Below are positions 1 through 13,200 of a DNA stretch of 64,000 nt, piece by piece. The stretch comes from Ketobacter sp964016105 (GTDB lineage Bacteria; Pseudomonadota; Gammaproteobacteria; Pseudomonadales; Ketobacteraceae). A program made the position numbers and the translations under genes. The stretch's first letter is position 1. The number at the start of each line of letters is the position of its first letter. The stretch is from contig CAXHEX010000009.1 in the NCBI GenBank assembly GCA_964016105.1, positions 135,517 through 199,516 of the forward strand, written 5' to 3'. The notes under the pieces are model-generated. The model had not been told where the DNA came from, made no database searches, and was given only the letters and a program-made list of their open reading frames with translations.

Positions 1-1052
1 TCAATCTTTACTGAAAAAGCATCTTCGCCAGTTTCTCGCTTGTGGCCTAATACACCCTTGCCTATCACCAGATCGCCACCGCAGGTAATTTGTGAACTCT
101 CCACATAATCCCTGACCAACACTTTTTTGGTGGCATTGACTGACATACCTTCACGCACGGAGCCTTCAACCACAACGGTACCGTCAAAATCGATGTTACC
201 CGTTTTTAGATCAACATCTTTTACGCAATAGGCTTCCGACACTTCGTAACCATCGTCGGCCTTCAGGGGGATGCCCTTGCGTGCAGCGATCATGAGATTT
301 TTGTCCGTTGGGCTGAACTGTGCGCCCTCCCCAACTTTTAATTCTCGGTCTTCTGGTTTTACCGCATATACGGTTTCACCCAACACATCGAAACCCGGTT
401 CTCCCACCACTGGCGGTACTCGTCGCACCAATTCATCCCCGGGCTCAACAATATCAATTTCACCAAAGTCATGCATATCCACAGTGCCATCACCCCGCAA
501 CTGGGGCTTCATCAGTCGATCCTGAAGTGGCATGGTGAGCAATATAATCTGAGCCTGCTTCGATTGACCAGGGGACTTTCCTTTCGCGACCACCTGTTTC
601 ACTTTAGTCCCTGAACTCACGTTGAGCAGTTGATTGGCGCGGGCAGATAGTCTGGCTTCATCAACGCCCTTCACTACGTTATTGTCAGCCAAAGCCTGTT
701 GAAGCTCATTTAAATTGGGGTTATCAACGCCGTAGGCACTTTCGATCATCAAACTGCAGCTCATTTTATCCGAGCTAATTTCCACGGAAACGTGGGCCGC
801 CTTTTTTTCCGCCACCACCAGTTCGATGGGTTCGCCTGTATTCATGGGCTTAGTGTCTTCGTTTGCGGCGAGATCTTTATAATCAGCAACGACTTTTTGT
901 AGTGAGGATTCCATTAAGAAATAATTGCGGAATTCGGTGAGGTTAAACTGGTTCCGAAGAAAGTCTTCACTCAATTCAGGCGGGTCAAGTTCAAACAACT
1001 GGATTTGAACCTGATCGCCGTTTTCTATCGCTTCAAACCGAAGTTCCGCCAT
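1..1052 (-). CDS. FapA family (DUF342) protein, C-terminus cut by window edge
   Basis: An open frame on the minus strand starts at ATG 1052-1050 and runs off the left edge, giving about 350 visible residues (start MAELRFEAIENGD). The conserved DUF342/FapA part is visible at about residues 190-350: VEPGDELVRRVPPVVGEPG, then the AARKGIP...GYEVSEAY stretch, then NIDFDGTVVVEGSVREGM leading into the beta-helix region. FapA-type proteins are linked to flagellar assembly or cell-surface regulation in Vibrio and Bacillus relatives, but no flagellar gene is visible here, so the role is open. The frame stays open upstream to a TAG at 1100-1098 without another ATG, and there is no clear Shine-Dalgarno at 1052, so the start is only moderately certain. 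The family assignment is confident from sequence pattern. Confidence 0.8.
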   Translation of the reverse strand, partial: MAELRFEAIENGDQVQIQLFELDPPELSEDFLRNQFNLTEFRNYFLMESSLQKVVADYKDLAANEDTKPMNTGEPIELVVAEKKAAHVSVEISSDKMSCSLMIESAYGVDNPNLNELQQALADNNVVKGVDEARLSARANQLLNVSSGTKVKQVVAKGKSPGQSKQAQIILLTMPLQDRLMKPQLRGDGTVDMHDFGEIDIVEPGDELVRRVPPVVGEPGFDVLGETVYAVKPEDRELKVGEGAQFSPTDKNLMIAARKGIPLKADDGYEVSEAYCVKDVDLKTGNIDFDGTVVVEGSVREGMSVNATKKVLVRDYVESSQITCGGDLVIGKGVLGHKRETGEDAFSVKI

Positions 1053-1284
1053 ATTTTTGTAGGCTGCCCATGGAGGCGAACCAACCCATTTCTCGTTCTA
1101 TTTAGTTTGAGTATAGACGCAAGTTTTTGAATTTAAAGCTTTGTTGAGATTAGGGGCCGCTCAAGGGCAAGACTAGCTTTAAGCCTTAGATTAAAGTTAA
1201 AAGCACTTAAATTACAGTGACTTATTCTACAATTGGCAGCAGAAACTACGATTTCCATTGGAGTGATAATTATCCAACTTTGAT

Positions 1285-4200
1285 TTACATGATAGATACC
1301 ACGATACCTGACTCCACGTAGAGGACAGCGCCACCACTCTCATAGCGAACGTAATCAACACCACCGACAGTTTCCACTCCAGCGGAAACCCAGCTATCCG
1401 TTGCAGCTAAACTCACCCCATCACTACTGCCGCCATCCACATAAAGACTCCGACCTTCAATTGACATGGCCAGTAGCGCCCGTTCACTTAGCATTAAGCT
1501 GCTGCCGTTGTCACCCAGATCTATAACTTCAATCCCGCCCACTGTAAGCGGGGCCAACGCGCTAAGATCCAAACTCACTGCCCCTGGCATAATCGCCAAG
1601 GTGTCAGCACCCAAGCCGCCGTTTATTTTATAGAAATCCGTATCTACAATCTGGATCACATCATCTCCTGACCCTGAGAAAATGGCATCTGCACCACCTC
1701 CTGACACCAACACATCATCGCCACTGGTTCCCACCAGATTTTCTGCAGCTGCAGTGCCGCTGAAACTGGTGTTATTGTCACTGTAGTAGGCTTTACCCCA
1801 GATAACCGCAACTTCACCGCCTTGTTCTGCCAAATTATCGCCCCATGGAGAGCCCACAATAAGGTCACTAAAGCCATCGCCGTTGATATCAGCGGCGCCA
1901 ACAGCCTGGCCAGTGAAATCTTCAATTTGATCACCCACAATCTGGAATCCCTCACTGGGATCCAAGCTGGAAAGGTCGATATTTCCTCGGCTAACGCCAT
2001 CTTGCCCTAGAATCAACCAGGCGGCACCACTGTTTTCTCCCCCATCGTCATTGCGGTAGGCGCCAATAAGTATGTCGTCGATACCGTCCGCATTGAAATC
2101 GCCCCCGTTGGATAGCGCACTAGCCAAACGATCATTTTGAGCAACACCACTAATGAAATAGCCTTCATTCACCCCAAGGGTGTCCACAGTTAAATTGCTG
2201 TAGGAGCCACTTTGATTACCATAAATAACATGTACACCACCTATTTCGTTGCTGTACCTGTGATGGGAAATAATCAAATCGCTGATGCCGTCACCATTAA
2301 AATCGCCTCCATCAACGGAATGTCCCAGGCTGCCTTCGACACCGGTGGACGAGACGGCAAATCCGTCAACACCGGATAAGCTGGTAACATCCACCGTGTT
2401 ATAGGTGGGCCCTGGCTGACCAAATATGATAAAGGTTTGTCCACCCAAAGCGGTGACTGCATCCGATTGCCAGGCAGATACCGCAATATCATCGTAACCG
2501 TCTGCATTGTAGTCGCCCACGAATCGGCTGCTCTGACCCAGCTCCCAGTAATCGCCGGTGGTACCGTTGATCACCATACCGATGGTATCGTTGCTGCCTA
2601 AGGTATCGATATTAATGTCGCTGATGGTAACAGCGCTCTGACCAAACAACACCACCGCTTTACCGCTATCAGTACCACTGGGCAGATCGCTCTGGGGAAT
2701 GCCAACAATCAAATCGTCAATGCCATCGCCGTTGAAGTCTCCACCGGCATCAATGGTTTGACCATTTTGATCATCATAGGCTCCGCCAGTGCCAGTGGAC
2801 TCTCCAATATGGGCATAGGGCTCTTCTGTGTATACCTTAAAGCCGTCTGTACTGGCTAAACTGGCTACGTCAATGTCACTGCCGCTGGGCTTACCAAAAA
2901 TGACGTACAATGCGCCTTCATTACCACCGGCGTTATCCACCCGTGTGGATGCCACAAAAACATCATCATAGCCGTCGTCATTGAAATCACCGGCACCACC
3001 CACAGCAGCGCCAAGATAGTAGAGCGAGTCGCTGGAATAAATTCTAAAACCGTGAGTGCCATTGGTGATGGCGCTGGTTACCATATCCGAGCGGGTGGCT
3101 CCTGCTGCGCCATAGATCACGTAGGCTGCTCTGGAAGTACTATTTTCGTTGGGAGCACCCACCACAAAGTCTTCGAAGCCATCACCATTCACGTCACCTA
3201 CCGTATTTATAGCCACGCCAAAGTGACCGCCTGCGCTGTCTGCTTCAACCAAGAAGCCTTGCTCAGAACTAAGGCTGCTCAGGTTTATGGCACCACTTGT
3301 GGTTTCACTGCTTCCACTCTCTTCGCTAACGGACATGGACATAGACATAGGCATTGACATGGCCATAGCTGCACTGTCCACGGTTACCGTCATGACCGCT
3401 GAAACCGCTGAAACATAACCAGACAAGTTAGTAGCCTGTGCTGTGATGCTATAGGTTGCGTCCGCTAAAGAAGTTGCGCTGTGGTCATAACTCCAGTTAC
3501 CCACTGCATCTGCAACCGTGTAGCCAATAAAACCACCATCGATATACACATTTACCGTAAAGTAGCCGCCGCTGGTACCACTAAAAATCAAACCACTATC
3601 AGAGGTTATACCGTCTCCCACCGTACCCGTATCTTCACTAAAACCGGTCACCGCAGGTGCACTTGGAGTTGCCGGTTGCGATAGGGTTTGTTCAATATAA
3701 AGGGATATTTCGTTAAGGTCATAACGGTTGTAGGTGACGCTGTTGACCACCGAAGTACCATTGGCAGTCCAGGTTTCCGCGCCATCGGTAATAACATAGT
3801 CACTGGTTCCGCCCTGCACATAGAGAGTGCGTACCTGTTCTGAAAGCATTAGCAAACTGGTGGAATCCAGGGTTAGACCGTTGCCATTATCACCCAGATC
3901 AATTATTTCAATGCCTTTAATAACTTCGTAATCCACAGACCGTAAATCCAGTGACAATGTGGACCCGGTTAAACTCAGAGTGTCTGTACCACGACCACCA
4001 TGGATTCGGGCAAAACTGATATCCGCCACTTGAATAGTATCATCACCGGCTCCGGCATAAATGGTGTCGGCACCACCGGCACCGTTTAGGGTGTCGTCAC
4101 CACTGGTGCCCACCAAGTGATTGACACCGCTATCACCGGTAGTACCCACGTCGATACCTGCAGTGAACGGTTTGCCCCAAAATACATTGACCTCACCGTT

Positions 4201-7200
4201 ATAACTGCCTGCGTTATCTCCCGCTACCGAAGACAACATAAAGTCTTGATAGCCATCACCATTAATGTCACCTGCGGTGGCGGATCGTCCAAACTCATCA
4301 CCGGACGCGTCACCCACAACTTTAAAGCCGTCACTGGAGTCCAGAGTATCTAAATTTATGTCGGAGCGAGATGTACCGGATTCACCAAAGATTACCCACG
4401 CAGCCCCGGCTGATGTTCCTCCATCATCATCATGGATTGTGGACAACATGATATCGTCGATACCATCACCATTAATGTCACCCATACCGCGCACTGAATG
4501 CCCGCTGCGATCCGTGCTATTTTCACCATTAATCACGTAACCAGCGGATCCGACCGACGCCAACGAAACATCGCTATAGGACCCACTGCTGCTGCCATAA
4601 ATAATAATGGCAGCACCGTTAGTGGAATAACCGTCAGTATTTGCTTCTGGAACGCCGATAATAATGTCGGTGAGACCGTCACCGTTAATATCAGAACTTG
4701 ATACGGAACCACCAAGCTGAGCATTAGTGGTGGAGGTTCGAATGGTAAAGCCATTGGTTCCGTTCAACGCATCTAGATCGATATTGGAAAATCCGGGACC
4801 AGCATGACCAAATACCACGTAGGCTTCTCCGTCATCGCTACTCACTCCCGGTGCGCCAATAATCACATCGTTCTTGCCGTCACCATTGAAATCACCAATG
4901 TACTGGACACTATGACCCACATAATTACCAGCGTCATTGCCATTATAAAAGAGGAAACCTTCGCTGGCGTAGCTGTCCAACCGGAAGTTAGCGCGGGTTG
5001 ATCCTGCTTCCCCAAAAATCAGATAAGCGGCGCCAGCGTTAAGGCCAAAAGCATCGCTTTGATTGTGACCAATAATAAGGTCGTCAATACCATCACCATT
5101 AAAGTCGCCACTGGCATCTATAAACTGGGCATTCTGTGGATCGGTTGTATTGTAGTAACCAATTTCGTCGTTAGATTCTGAGCCTAAGATCACAAACCCA
5201 TCGCTATTGGTCGCGCCTATGCTCATACTAAAATCTGAAGCGAGGTTAACGTTCCCGGGAGAAGCATTACCCCATATGACATACAGCGAACCTGCATCAC
5301 TGGCACCACTGCTTTGACGAGCCGACAGTACTACAAAGTCATCATAACCGTCGCCATTTAGATCTCCACTGATGTCCACCATGGAGCCCATTTTGTCGCC
5401 GGTAGCACTGCCTGTGACATAAAACCCATCACTGGAACTGAACGAAGACATACTAATATCACTTCGACTATCACCAGATTTACCATACACCAAGTAAGCG
5501 TAGCCTCCACTAGTGTTGCTCAAATTACTGTCTGGCACCCCAATAACCAAATCATCAAATCCATCACCGTTAAAATCACCGCCACTACTGATACTGTGAC
5601 CAAAATAAACCGTGGACGATTCGGCTCCCTCAATAAAGAAACCATCGTTGGTGGTCAAGTTGGTCACGTCCAAATCGGCGGAGGTGATTGCAATGGCTTT
5701 GTTATTTCTTAAGGAGTTACTTGCTCCCGGCGCTGCCAGGGTCAGATTTGAATTTGCGTATAAATTATTGCGAATGGTGCCGCCATTTAAGGTCAATGAA
5801 TTGGTACTGACATAGCCGAGATCCGAGGTTTCATCACCGGATGCCACCACGTATTCCAAAGTAATGGTAGTGCTGCCGGTTCCACTCACGTAATTTGCGT
5901 AACGGTCAGTGCCATTCAAATCCACCAATAATTGGGGCATTCCGGTGACGTTGACAACGGCATCAAATGCCACTTGGATTTCAATAGTGGCTCCAGCTCG
6001 ATAAGTTCCATTTGGGGTAGCTGATGTGACGTTGGTTACCGTGGCAGGGGTGACAGTGGCCGTGGTGAAATTAAGGGTGCTGTTGCCACTGATCCCAGCA
6101 AAATCCACCCCTGCCCCGTTACGTAAGGCTCCGCTATCCAGCTCAATATAATAACTGGTGTTGGATTCCAATACGTCAGACTGTTGTATGACAATGGAGC
6201 TGGTACCATTACCCGAAACCTGACCACTTGTAATATCAATGGTATCCACGATGGCGTTATCGGAAAGCTGACGAATACGCAAATCACCGCTGTTTACGGT
6301 CATAGCCTCACTGAAATTCAGTGTAATGGTGGCATTCAGTGCTACACCGGTGTCCTCATCTGCCGGAACCGTACTCACTATGGCAGTATCCCCAGTAGTG
6401 AATGTCCATAAGGTGTTGCCGCTGATACCTGCGTAACTGTTGCCCGCCAGGTCCGAATAGCTACCTGCATCAATCTCCACGTAATACTGTGTACCACCGT
6501 ATAAACTTGCGCTTGGGTCGATGGTAATGGTACTGGTGCCCGATCCACTTACCCTTACTCCGGTGATATCAAAGGTTTCCACCAAAGAATCGTCTGAGGT
6601 TAATCGAAGCTCAATATTGCCACTGGTTTCATAAACCGTTTCATTAAAAGTCACCACCAAATTTGAATCCACGGACACATCGGTGGCGGAATTCGCTGGA
6701 GACAGGGTATTCACCAGAGGCGACGTACCATCCACAGTTATATTGAGGGCAGAAGATTCCGCAGAAGCATTGGCGGCGGCATCGGAAGCAATCGCAGTAA
6801 TACTGTAGCTGCCATCGTTGAGGCTGGTGCCAGTGTAATCAAGACTCCAGTTACCGGCACCATCCGCACTAACACTACCTATGGCTGCGCTGTTTAACAA
6901 TACATTGACGCTGCTATTGGCTTCCGCTGTGCCCGTTATTATCAAGGTGGCATCACTGGTAATGCCATCTCCACCAGTACCCGTATCATCACTGATGCCG
7001 GCCACCGTAGGCGTACTTGGGGTACCGGTGTCCACTGTGAGATTAAAATTCGATGAAGGAGATGAAGCGTTACCCGCCACATCCGATGAGATGGCGGTAA
7101 CCACATAACTGCCATCAGCCAAACTGGTACCAGTGTAATCAAAGTTCCAAATTCCACCGGCTCCTGCACTAACGCTGCCAATAGAACCGCCATCAATAAA

Positions 7201-10200
7201 TAGCTCGACGCTGGCGTAGGGATCGGCGCCACCGGTAAATTCCAAGGTATCGTCGCTGGTAATTCCGTCAGCAACGTTTCCTGTATCATTGGTAATGGAA
7301 GAGATGGTTGGAACCGATGGCGCTATGGTATCCACCACAACATCCAAACCGGAGGAAGCAGCTGAAACATAGCCTCCTAAATTGGTAGCTACTGCAGTAA
7401 TGGTGTAGGTGGCATCGGCCAAACCGGTGGCGCTATGATCATAACTCCATGCGCCAGCGGCGTTTGCCGTGGTGGTGCCCACACTGACACCATCGACAAA
7501 AACTTCCACGTCGTAATAGGCGCCAGAGGTTCCGGAAAATACCAAACCCGTGTCTGAAGTAATTTCATCGCCCACGGTGGCGGTATCCACACTGATACTG
7601 TCTACACTGGGGGCCGAAGGCGTAGTGGGTTGAGACAGACTATCTTGTATGTACAGAGAAATTTCATCCAGATCGTAGCGATTATAGGTCACAGTGTTTA
7701 CAACACTCGTCCCATTAGCCACCCAGGTTTCGCTACCATCGGTTACCACATAATCGCTACTGCCCCCTTTCACATACAGGGTTCTCACTTCGTCTGACAA
7801 CATCAGCAAACTCAACGAATCCAGCGTCAAGCTATTGCCGTTATCACCCAAGTCAATAATCTCAACACCATTGATGACTTCATAATTCAGGCTGCGTAGA
7901 TCAAGATCAAGACCACTACCGGCCAGGCTTAAAGTATCGGAACCTCGCCCTCCATCAATAAAGCCAAAACTGAGGTCCGCCACTTGAATGTCATCGTCTC
8001 CTGCACCGGCAGAAACCCTGTCTGCACCCCCGGCGGCAACAATGACATCTGCACCAGAAGTACCCACCAGGCGATCTGCCCCCGCAGTCCCAGTCAACCC
8101 CGCCGTTACCAAGGCGCGGAAGTCTTTACCCCATAGGACATTAATTTCTCCAATGTTGACTCCATTGTTATCGCCGTTTATGGATGTGATCAACATGTCC
8201 TGGTAGCCATCACCGTTGAGATCACCAGCAGAATTCACCCGTCCAAAATTGTCGTAGTCTGAATCGCCTATGATTTTGAAACCGTCGCTGGAATCCAGAG
8301 TAGCAAGATCAATATCGCTGCGACTGGTACCAGAGGCTCCATAAATTAGCCAAGCGGCTCCAGCATCAAAACCACCAGAATCGTTCTTATCCGTGGAAAG
8401 CAATAGATCTCCTACGCCATCGCCATCCACATCTCCCACTCCTTCAGCGGCATAAGCAAGGTAGTCGCCAGTACTTTCGCCTTCAATGTAATAGCCGCTG
8501 GTGCCCAGTGCTGCGCCGTAGGTAAGATCAGAATAAGTGGCAGCAGTATGCCCGTAGAGCACCATCACAGAACCGCTATCACCGCGACTGTTGGCGTTGT
8601 GACGAACACTACCAATAATAAGATTGGACAAACCGTCTCCATTGACATCACTGGCTGCCACAGAACCACCCAACCAAGCGTTGGTTTGGGTAAAGCCAAT
8701 GGCAAAACCTTCCGTATTGCTTATGGTGGTCACATCGATATCGCTGAAGCTGGAGCCGGGCTTGCCAAACACCACGTAAACCCGACCACTATCGCTGGCA
8801 CCGGTGTCGTTGTATGGGGCTCCTATCACCAGATCGTTGTAACCATCGCCATTAAAGTCGCCTGCGAACTGAATACTGAATCCCATCCTTGCATTGGTGG
8901 TGGCGCCAGCATGAACTCGGAATCCCTGACTAGTGGAGCTCAAACTGGTGGACAAGGTAATATCGCTGCGGGTGGCACCGGTGCTTCCCAATATCAAATA
9001 CACCATTCCTGCATCAAACCCATTGGCCGCACTTTGATGGTGCCCCAACAACAGGTCATCTATACCATCTCCGTTAAAATCGCCACGGGCATCCGTGGAC
9101 TGGTTGTTCCAAGGTTCAACCGCAGTGGTGTAGGTGGTTGGGAAGTACTTGGTACCTTCGTAACCCAGAATACGGAAGCCATTGGCACTGGCGCTGGTGA
9201 TGGTTGAAGCGCTGAAGTTGGCGCGATCAGCCGCCTGCCCCCAAACCACATACACGGTACCGGCTTCGCTGGCACCATCGTCGTTGGCGGAAGCACTCAC
9301 AATCAGGTCGGAGTAGCCGTCTCCGTTAATATCACCAGCTAGATTAGTGCTGGTTCCTAAATAATCGGCGGTGGTTTTACCGGAAATGTAAAAACCCTGG
9401 CTGCTGTCCATGCTGTCGATATTGAAACTGGATCGAGTGGAACCTGCTGCCCCGTAAACAACCCAGGCGGCTCCTGCTGATGCCGCGCCAACACCACTTT
9501 GCTCCGCCGAGACAACCAAGTCTTCAAATCCATCCCCGTTTATATCACCACCACTACTCACGGTACGGGCAAAGTTTTCACCGGTACCGGAACTTCGGCC
9601 CTGAATAAAAAAGCCATCGGCTGGGGTTAAACTGGTGATATCCAGATAGGGAGAAGATACATTAATGTTTTTATTGGCGCTTAGGGAGTTGGCTGCTCCT
9701 GGGGTCGCCAATGTTAAATTGGCATTGGCATTATTTGCACTGCGTATAGTTCCGCCGTTTAAAGTGAGAGCGCTAGCGGAGGCATAGGCCAGATCGGTTT
9801 TGCTGTCGCCCACAGTAACATCATAATTAAAGGTCAAAGTGGTGCCGCCACTACCACTACTGTAATTGATAAGTTTGTTGCTGGAATCCAGCTCAAGCTC
9901 AATTTGTGGCGCTCCCGTTACGTCCACGTTTTCATCAAACACAACCTGGATAACGATGGTATCCCCGCTGCCATAGGTGCCGTCGGCGGTACTGGAGGTC
10001 ACATCAGTTACACTGGGTGTGGATACATTCACGGTGGTGAAATTGAGCGTTGTGCTATCGGTGATACCCGCAAACGCTACAGCATTGTCATTACGTAGAG
10101 CGTCATTATCAATTTGTAAGAAGTAAGCGGTGTTGGGAGTCAATACATCGGTCTGAGTAACAACCAAAGTAGAGGTTCCTCCTCCCGTGACTTGGCCGCT

Positions 10201-13200
10201 GGTCACATCAATAGTATCAACAGGCGCGCTGCAAGCGGTATCCGCTAAATTACAGATTCGAATAGCACCGCTATTCACATTCACGGTTTCATTAAAGTTA
10301 AGGGTAAATGTGGCATCCAATAATACACCAGTGGCTTCATCCGCTGGTGTGCTACTCACGATTGAGGTGGCAGCAGAAGTAAAGTTCCAGGTGCTGTTAT
10401 CGCTTATACCCGCAAAGGTATTACCCACCTGATCCACCCATGCCGTGCTGGCTATATTGACGTAATACCCGGTGCCACCCACAAAGGTTCCTGTGGGGTT
10501 TAGGGTAATGGTATTGGTTCCAGAACCGGATATTCTTGCGTCGCCCACCGGAATGGTTTCGAACACAGTGTCGTCACTGCTGTGATAAATGACGATATTA
10601 CCGGTTCCCGCAGTCACCACAGCGTCGAAAGTAAACACCAAGTTATCATTGAACCCTACAGCCGTGTTGTTATCGGCAGGTGACAACGTGGAAATAGCCG
10701 GCCCATTGGTGATCACGGTAAGATTAAAATCGGCAGAGCTAACCGAACTGGTTCCTGCATTGTTTATGGTAGTTGCAGTCAGCACATAACTGGCATCAAG
10801 CAGTGTGGTAGCAGTGTAATCAAAACTCCAATTACCACTGCCGTCGGCACTGGTGGTTCCGATACTGACACCATCCAGAAAGGTTTCCACCGTTATATTG
10901 GCGGTTGCGGTACCACTTATGACAAGGGTGTTATCGCTGGTAATGCCATCACCCGCTGTGCCTGTATCATCGCTGATTGCGGTCACCACAGGAGCAGTTG
11001 GGACAGAAGTGTCTATGGTGACAACGAAGTCGCTGGAAACCACCGACAGGTTTCCAGCAGCATCGGTTGCCTGAGCTGAAAAGGTGTGGGAGCCATCTGC
11101 CAGTACGGTGCCGGTGTGGTCGTAGCTCCAGTTACCGCTGCCATCCGCTATGGTGGTGCCAATGCTGCTCGCATCTAAAAATACTTCAACGCTGTTGTTG
11201 GCCTCTGCAGTTCCTGAAATCACCAGCGTATTGTCATTGGTGATGCCGTCAGCTGCCGTACCGGTGTCATCGGTTACCGCCGTCACTGCGGGGGCAGCGG
11301 GCGCGTTGTCATCCACTGTTAGTGCATAACCAGAAGATACGACTGAAACATTGGCTGCTAAGTCTGACGCCTGAGCTGTAATTGTGAAACTGCCATTGGC
11401 TAGAGTGGTTCCGGTATGATCGTAGCTCCAGTTGCCACTACCATCCGCAGTGGTGGTACCCAGGCTAACGCTGTCTATAAACACTTCTACACTGGCGTTC
11501 GCTTCGGCTGTACCACTAATAAATAAGTTGGTATCACTGGTAACACCATCTGCCGGTGTACCCGTATCGTCGCTAATGGCAGCTACTACCGGCGCAGCGG
11601 GAATCGCCGTGTCCACAGTAACGAAATAGTTAGATGAGTTACCCGAAGCGTTCCCCGCACTATCAATCACTCGTGCGTAAACCGTATAAACCCCGTCAGG
11701 TGACGTTGACCCACTGTAGTCCGCAACCCAGTTTCCGCTGCCATCTGCAGTGTGACTACCCACTAAACCGCCATCGTAATATAACTCAACGGTGGAATTA
11801 GCCTCCGCAGTACCGGACGCAATAAGGGTATTGTCGCTGGTAACAAAATCGCCCACGATGCCCGTATCATCTGTAATAGCATCGTAAGTCGCCACTGCCG
11901 GTGCGACGGTATCGATGACAATATCGAAACTAGCGGAAAGCGCCGATAGGTTGCCAGAGCTGTCAGTGGCTTGGGCAGTGAGAGCATAACTGCCATCCGC
12001 CAAAGTAGTCGCCGTATAGTCAAAGCTCCAGTTACCACTGCCATCCGCCGTGGTGCTGCCAATACTAGCGGCGTCCACAAACACTTCCACAGCAGCATCT
12101 GCTTCTGACGTGCCGGAAATCACAAGGGTATTGTCGTTGGTAATGCCATCTGCACCAGTGGCAGTATCATCGCTGATGGCTGTGATGGCGGGCGCGCTGG
12201 GCACATTACTGTCGATAGTGATTGAGAAACCGCTGGAGACGGCAGAGTTATTACCTGCACTATCCATGGCCTGGGCGGTTAGTGTATAGCTACCATCGAC
12301 TATGGGCGTTGCCGTGTGGTTGTAGTTCCAGTTACCACTGCCGTCGGCGCTAGTGGTGCCGATACTACCACCATCAATAAAAACCTGAACACTGGCGTTT
12401 GCTTCCGCGGTACCAGAAATGAACAAAGTGTTGTCGCTGGTTATACCATCTCCCGCGGTAGCGGTATCATCGCTAATCGCGGTTACTGTGGGTGCCGCTG
12501 GAAAAGTGGTGTCCACAGTCACACCAAAACTGGAAGACAGCGTAGATAGGTTGCCAGCAACATCCGCTGCTTGAGCCGTAAAGGTGTAACTGCCGTCGGT
12601 TAAGGTGGTACCCCTGTGGTCATAACTCCAATTGCCGCTACCATCCGCAGTGGTGGAACCAAGACTAACGCTACTTTCAAACACTTCTACCGTGGCGTTG
12701 GCCTCAGACGTACCGGAAATAATCAGAGTACTATCACTGGTTAAACCATCGCTGGCCGCAGCGGTATCATCAGTAATGCCTGTGACCACGGGCGCACTGG
12801 GTGCAACCCTATCCACAGTAATACCAAATCCCACTGACGGAGCAGAAACGTTGCCAGCGGCGTCGGTGGCTCGGGCGGTTAAAGTATATGAACCGTCTGC
12901 TATGGCTGTTGCGGTGTAATCAAAACTCCAGCTTCCACCCCCATCTGTGGTTGTGGTACCAATGCTCGCCGCATCCATAAATATTTCAATTGCACTACTG
13001 ACTTCCGCCGTACCGTTTATGACCAGTGTATTGTCACTGGTTATCCCGTCCGCTGCACTGGCAGTGTCGTCAGTGATGGCACTAATAATCGGTGCACTGG
13101 GTATACCGCTGTCTATGGTAATAACGAAATTTGCAGACAACGGCGAAACATTTCCTGCCAAATCAGCGGCCTGAGCCGTAACGGTGTAGCCTCCATCAGC

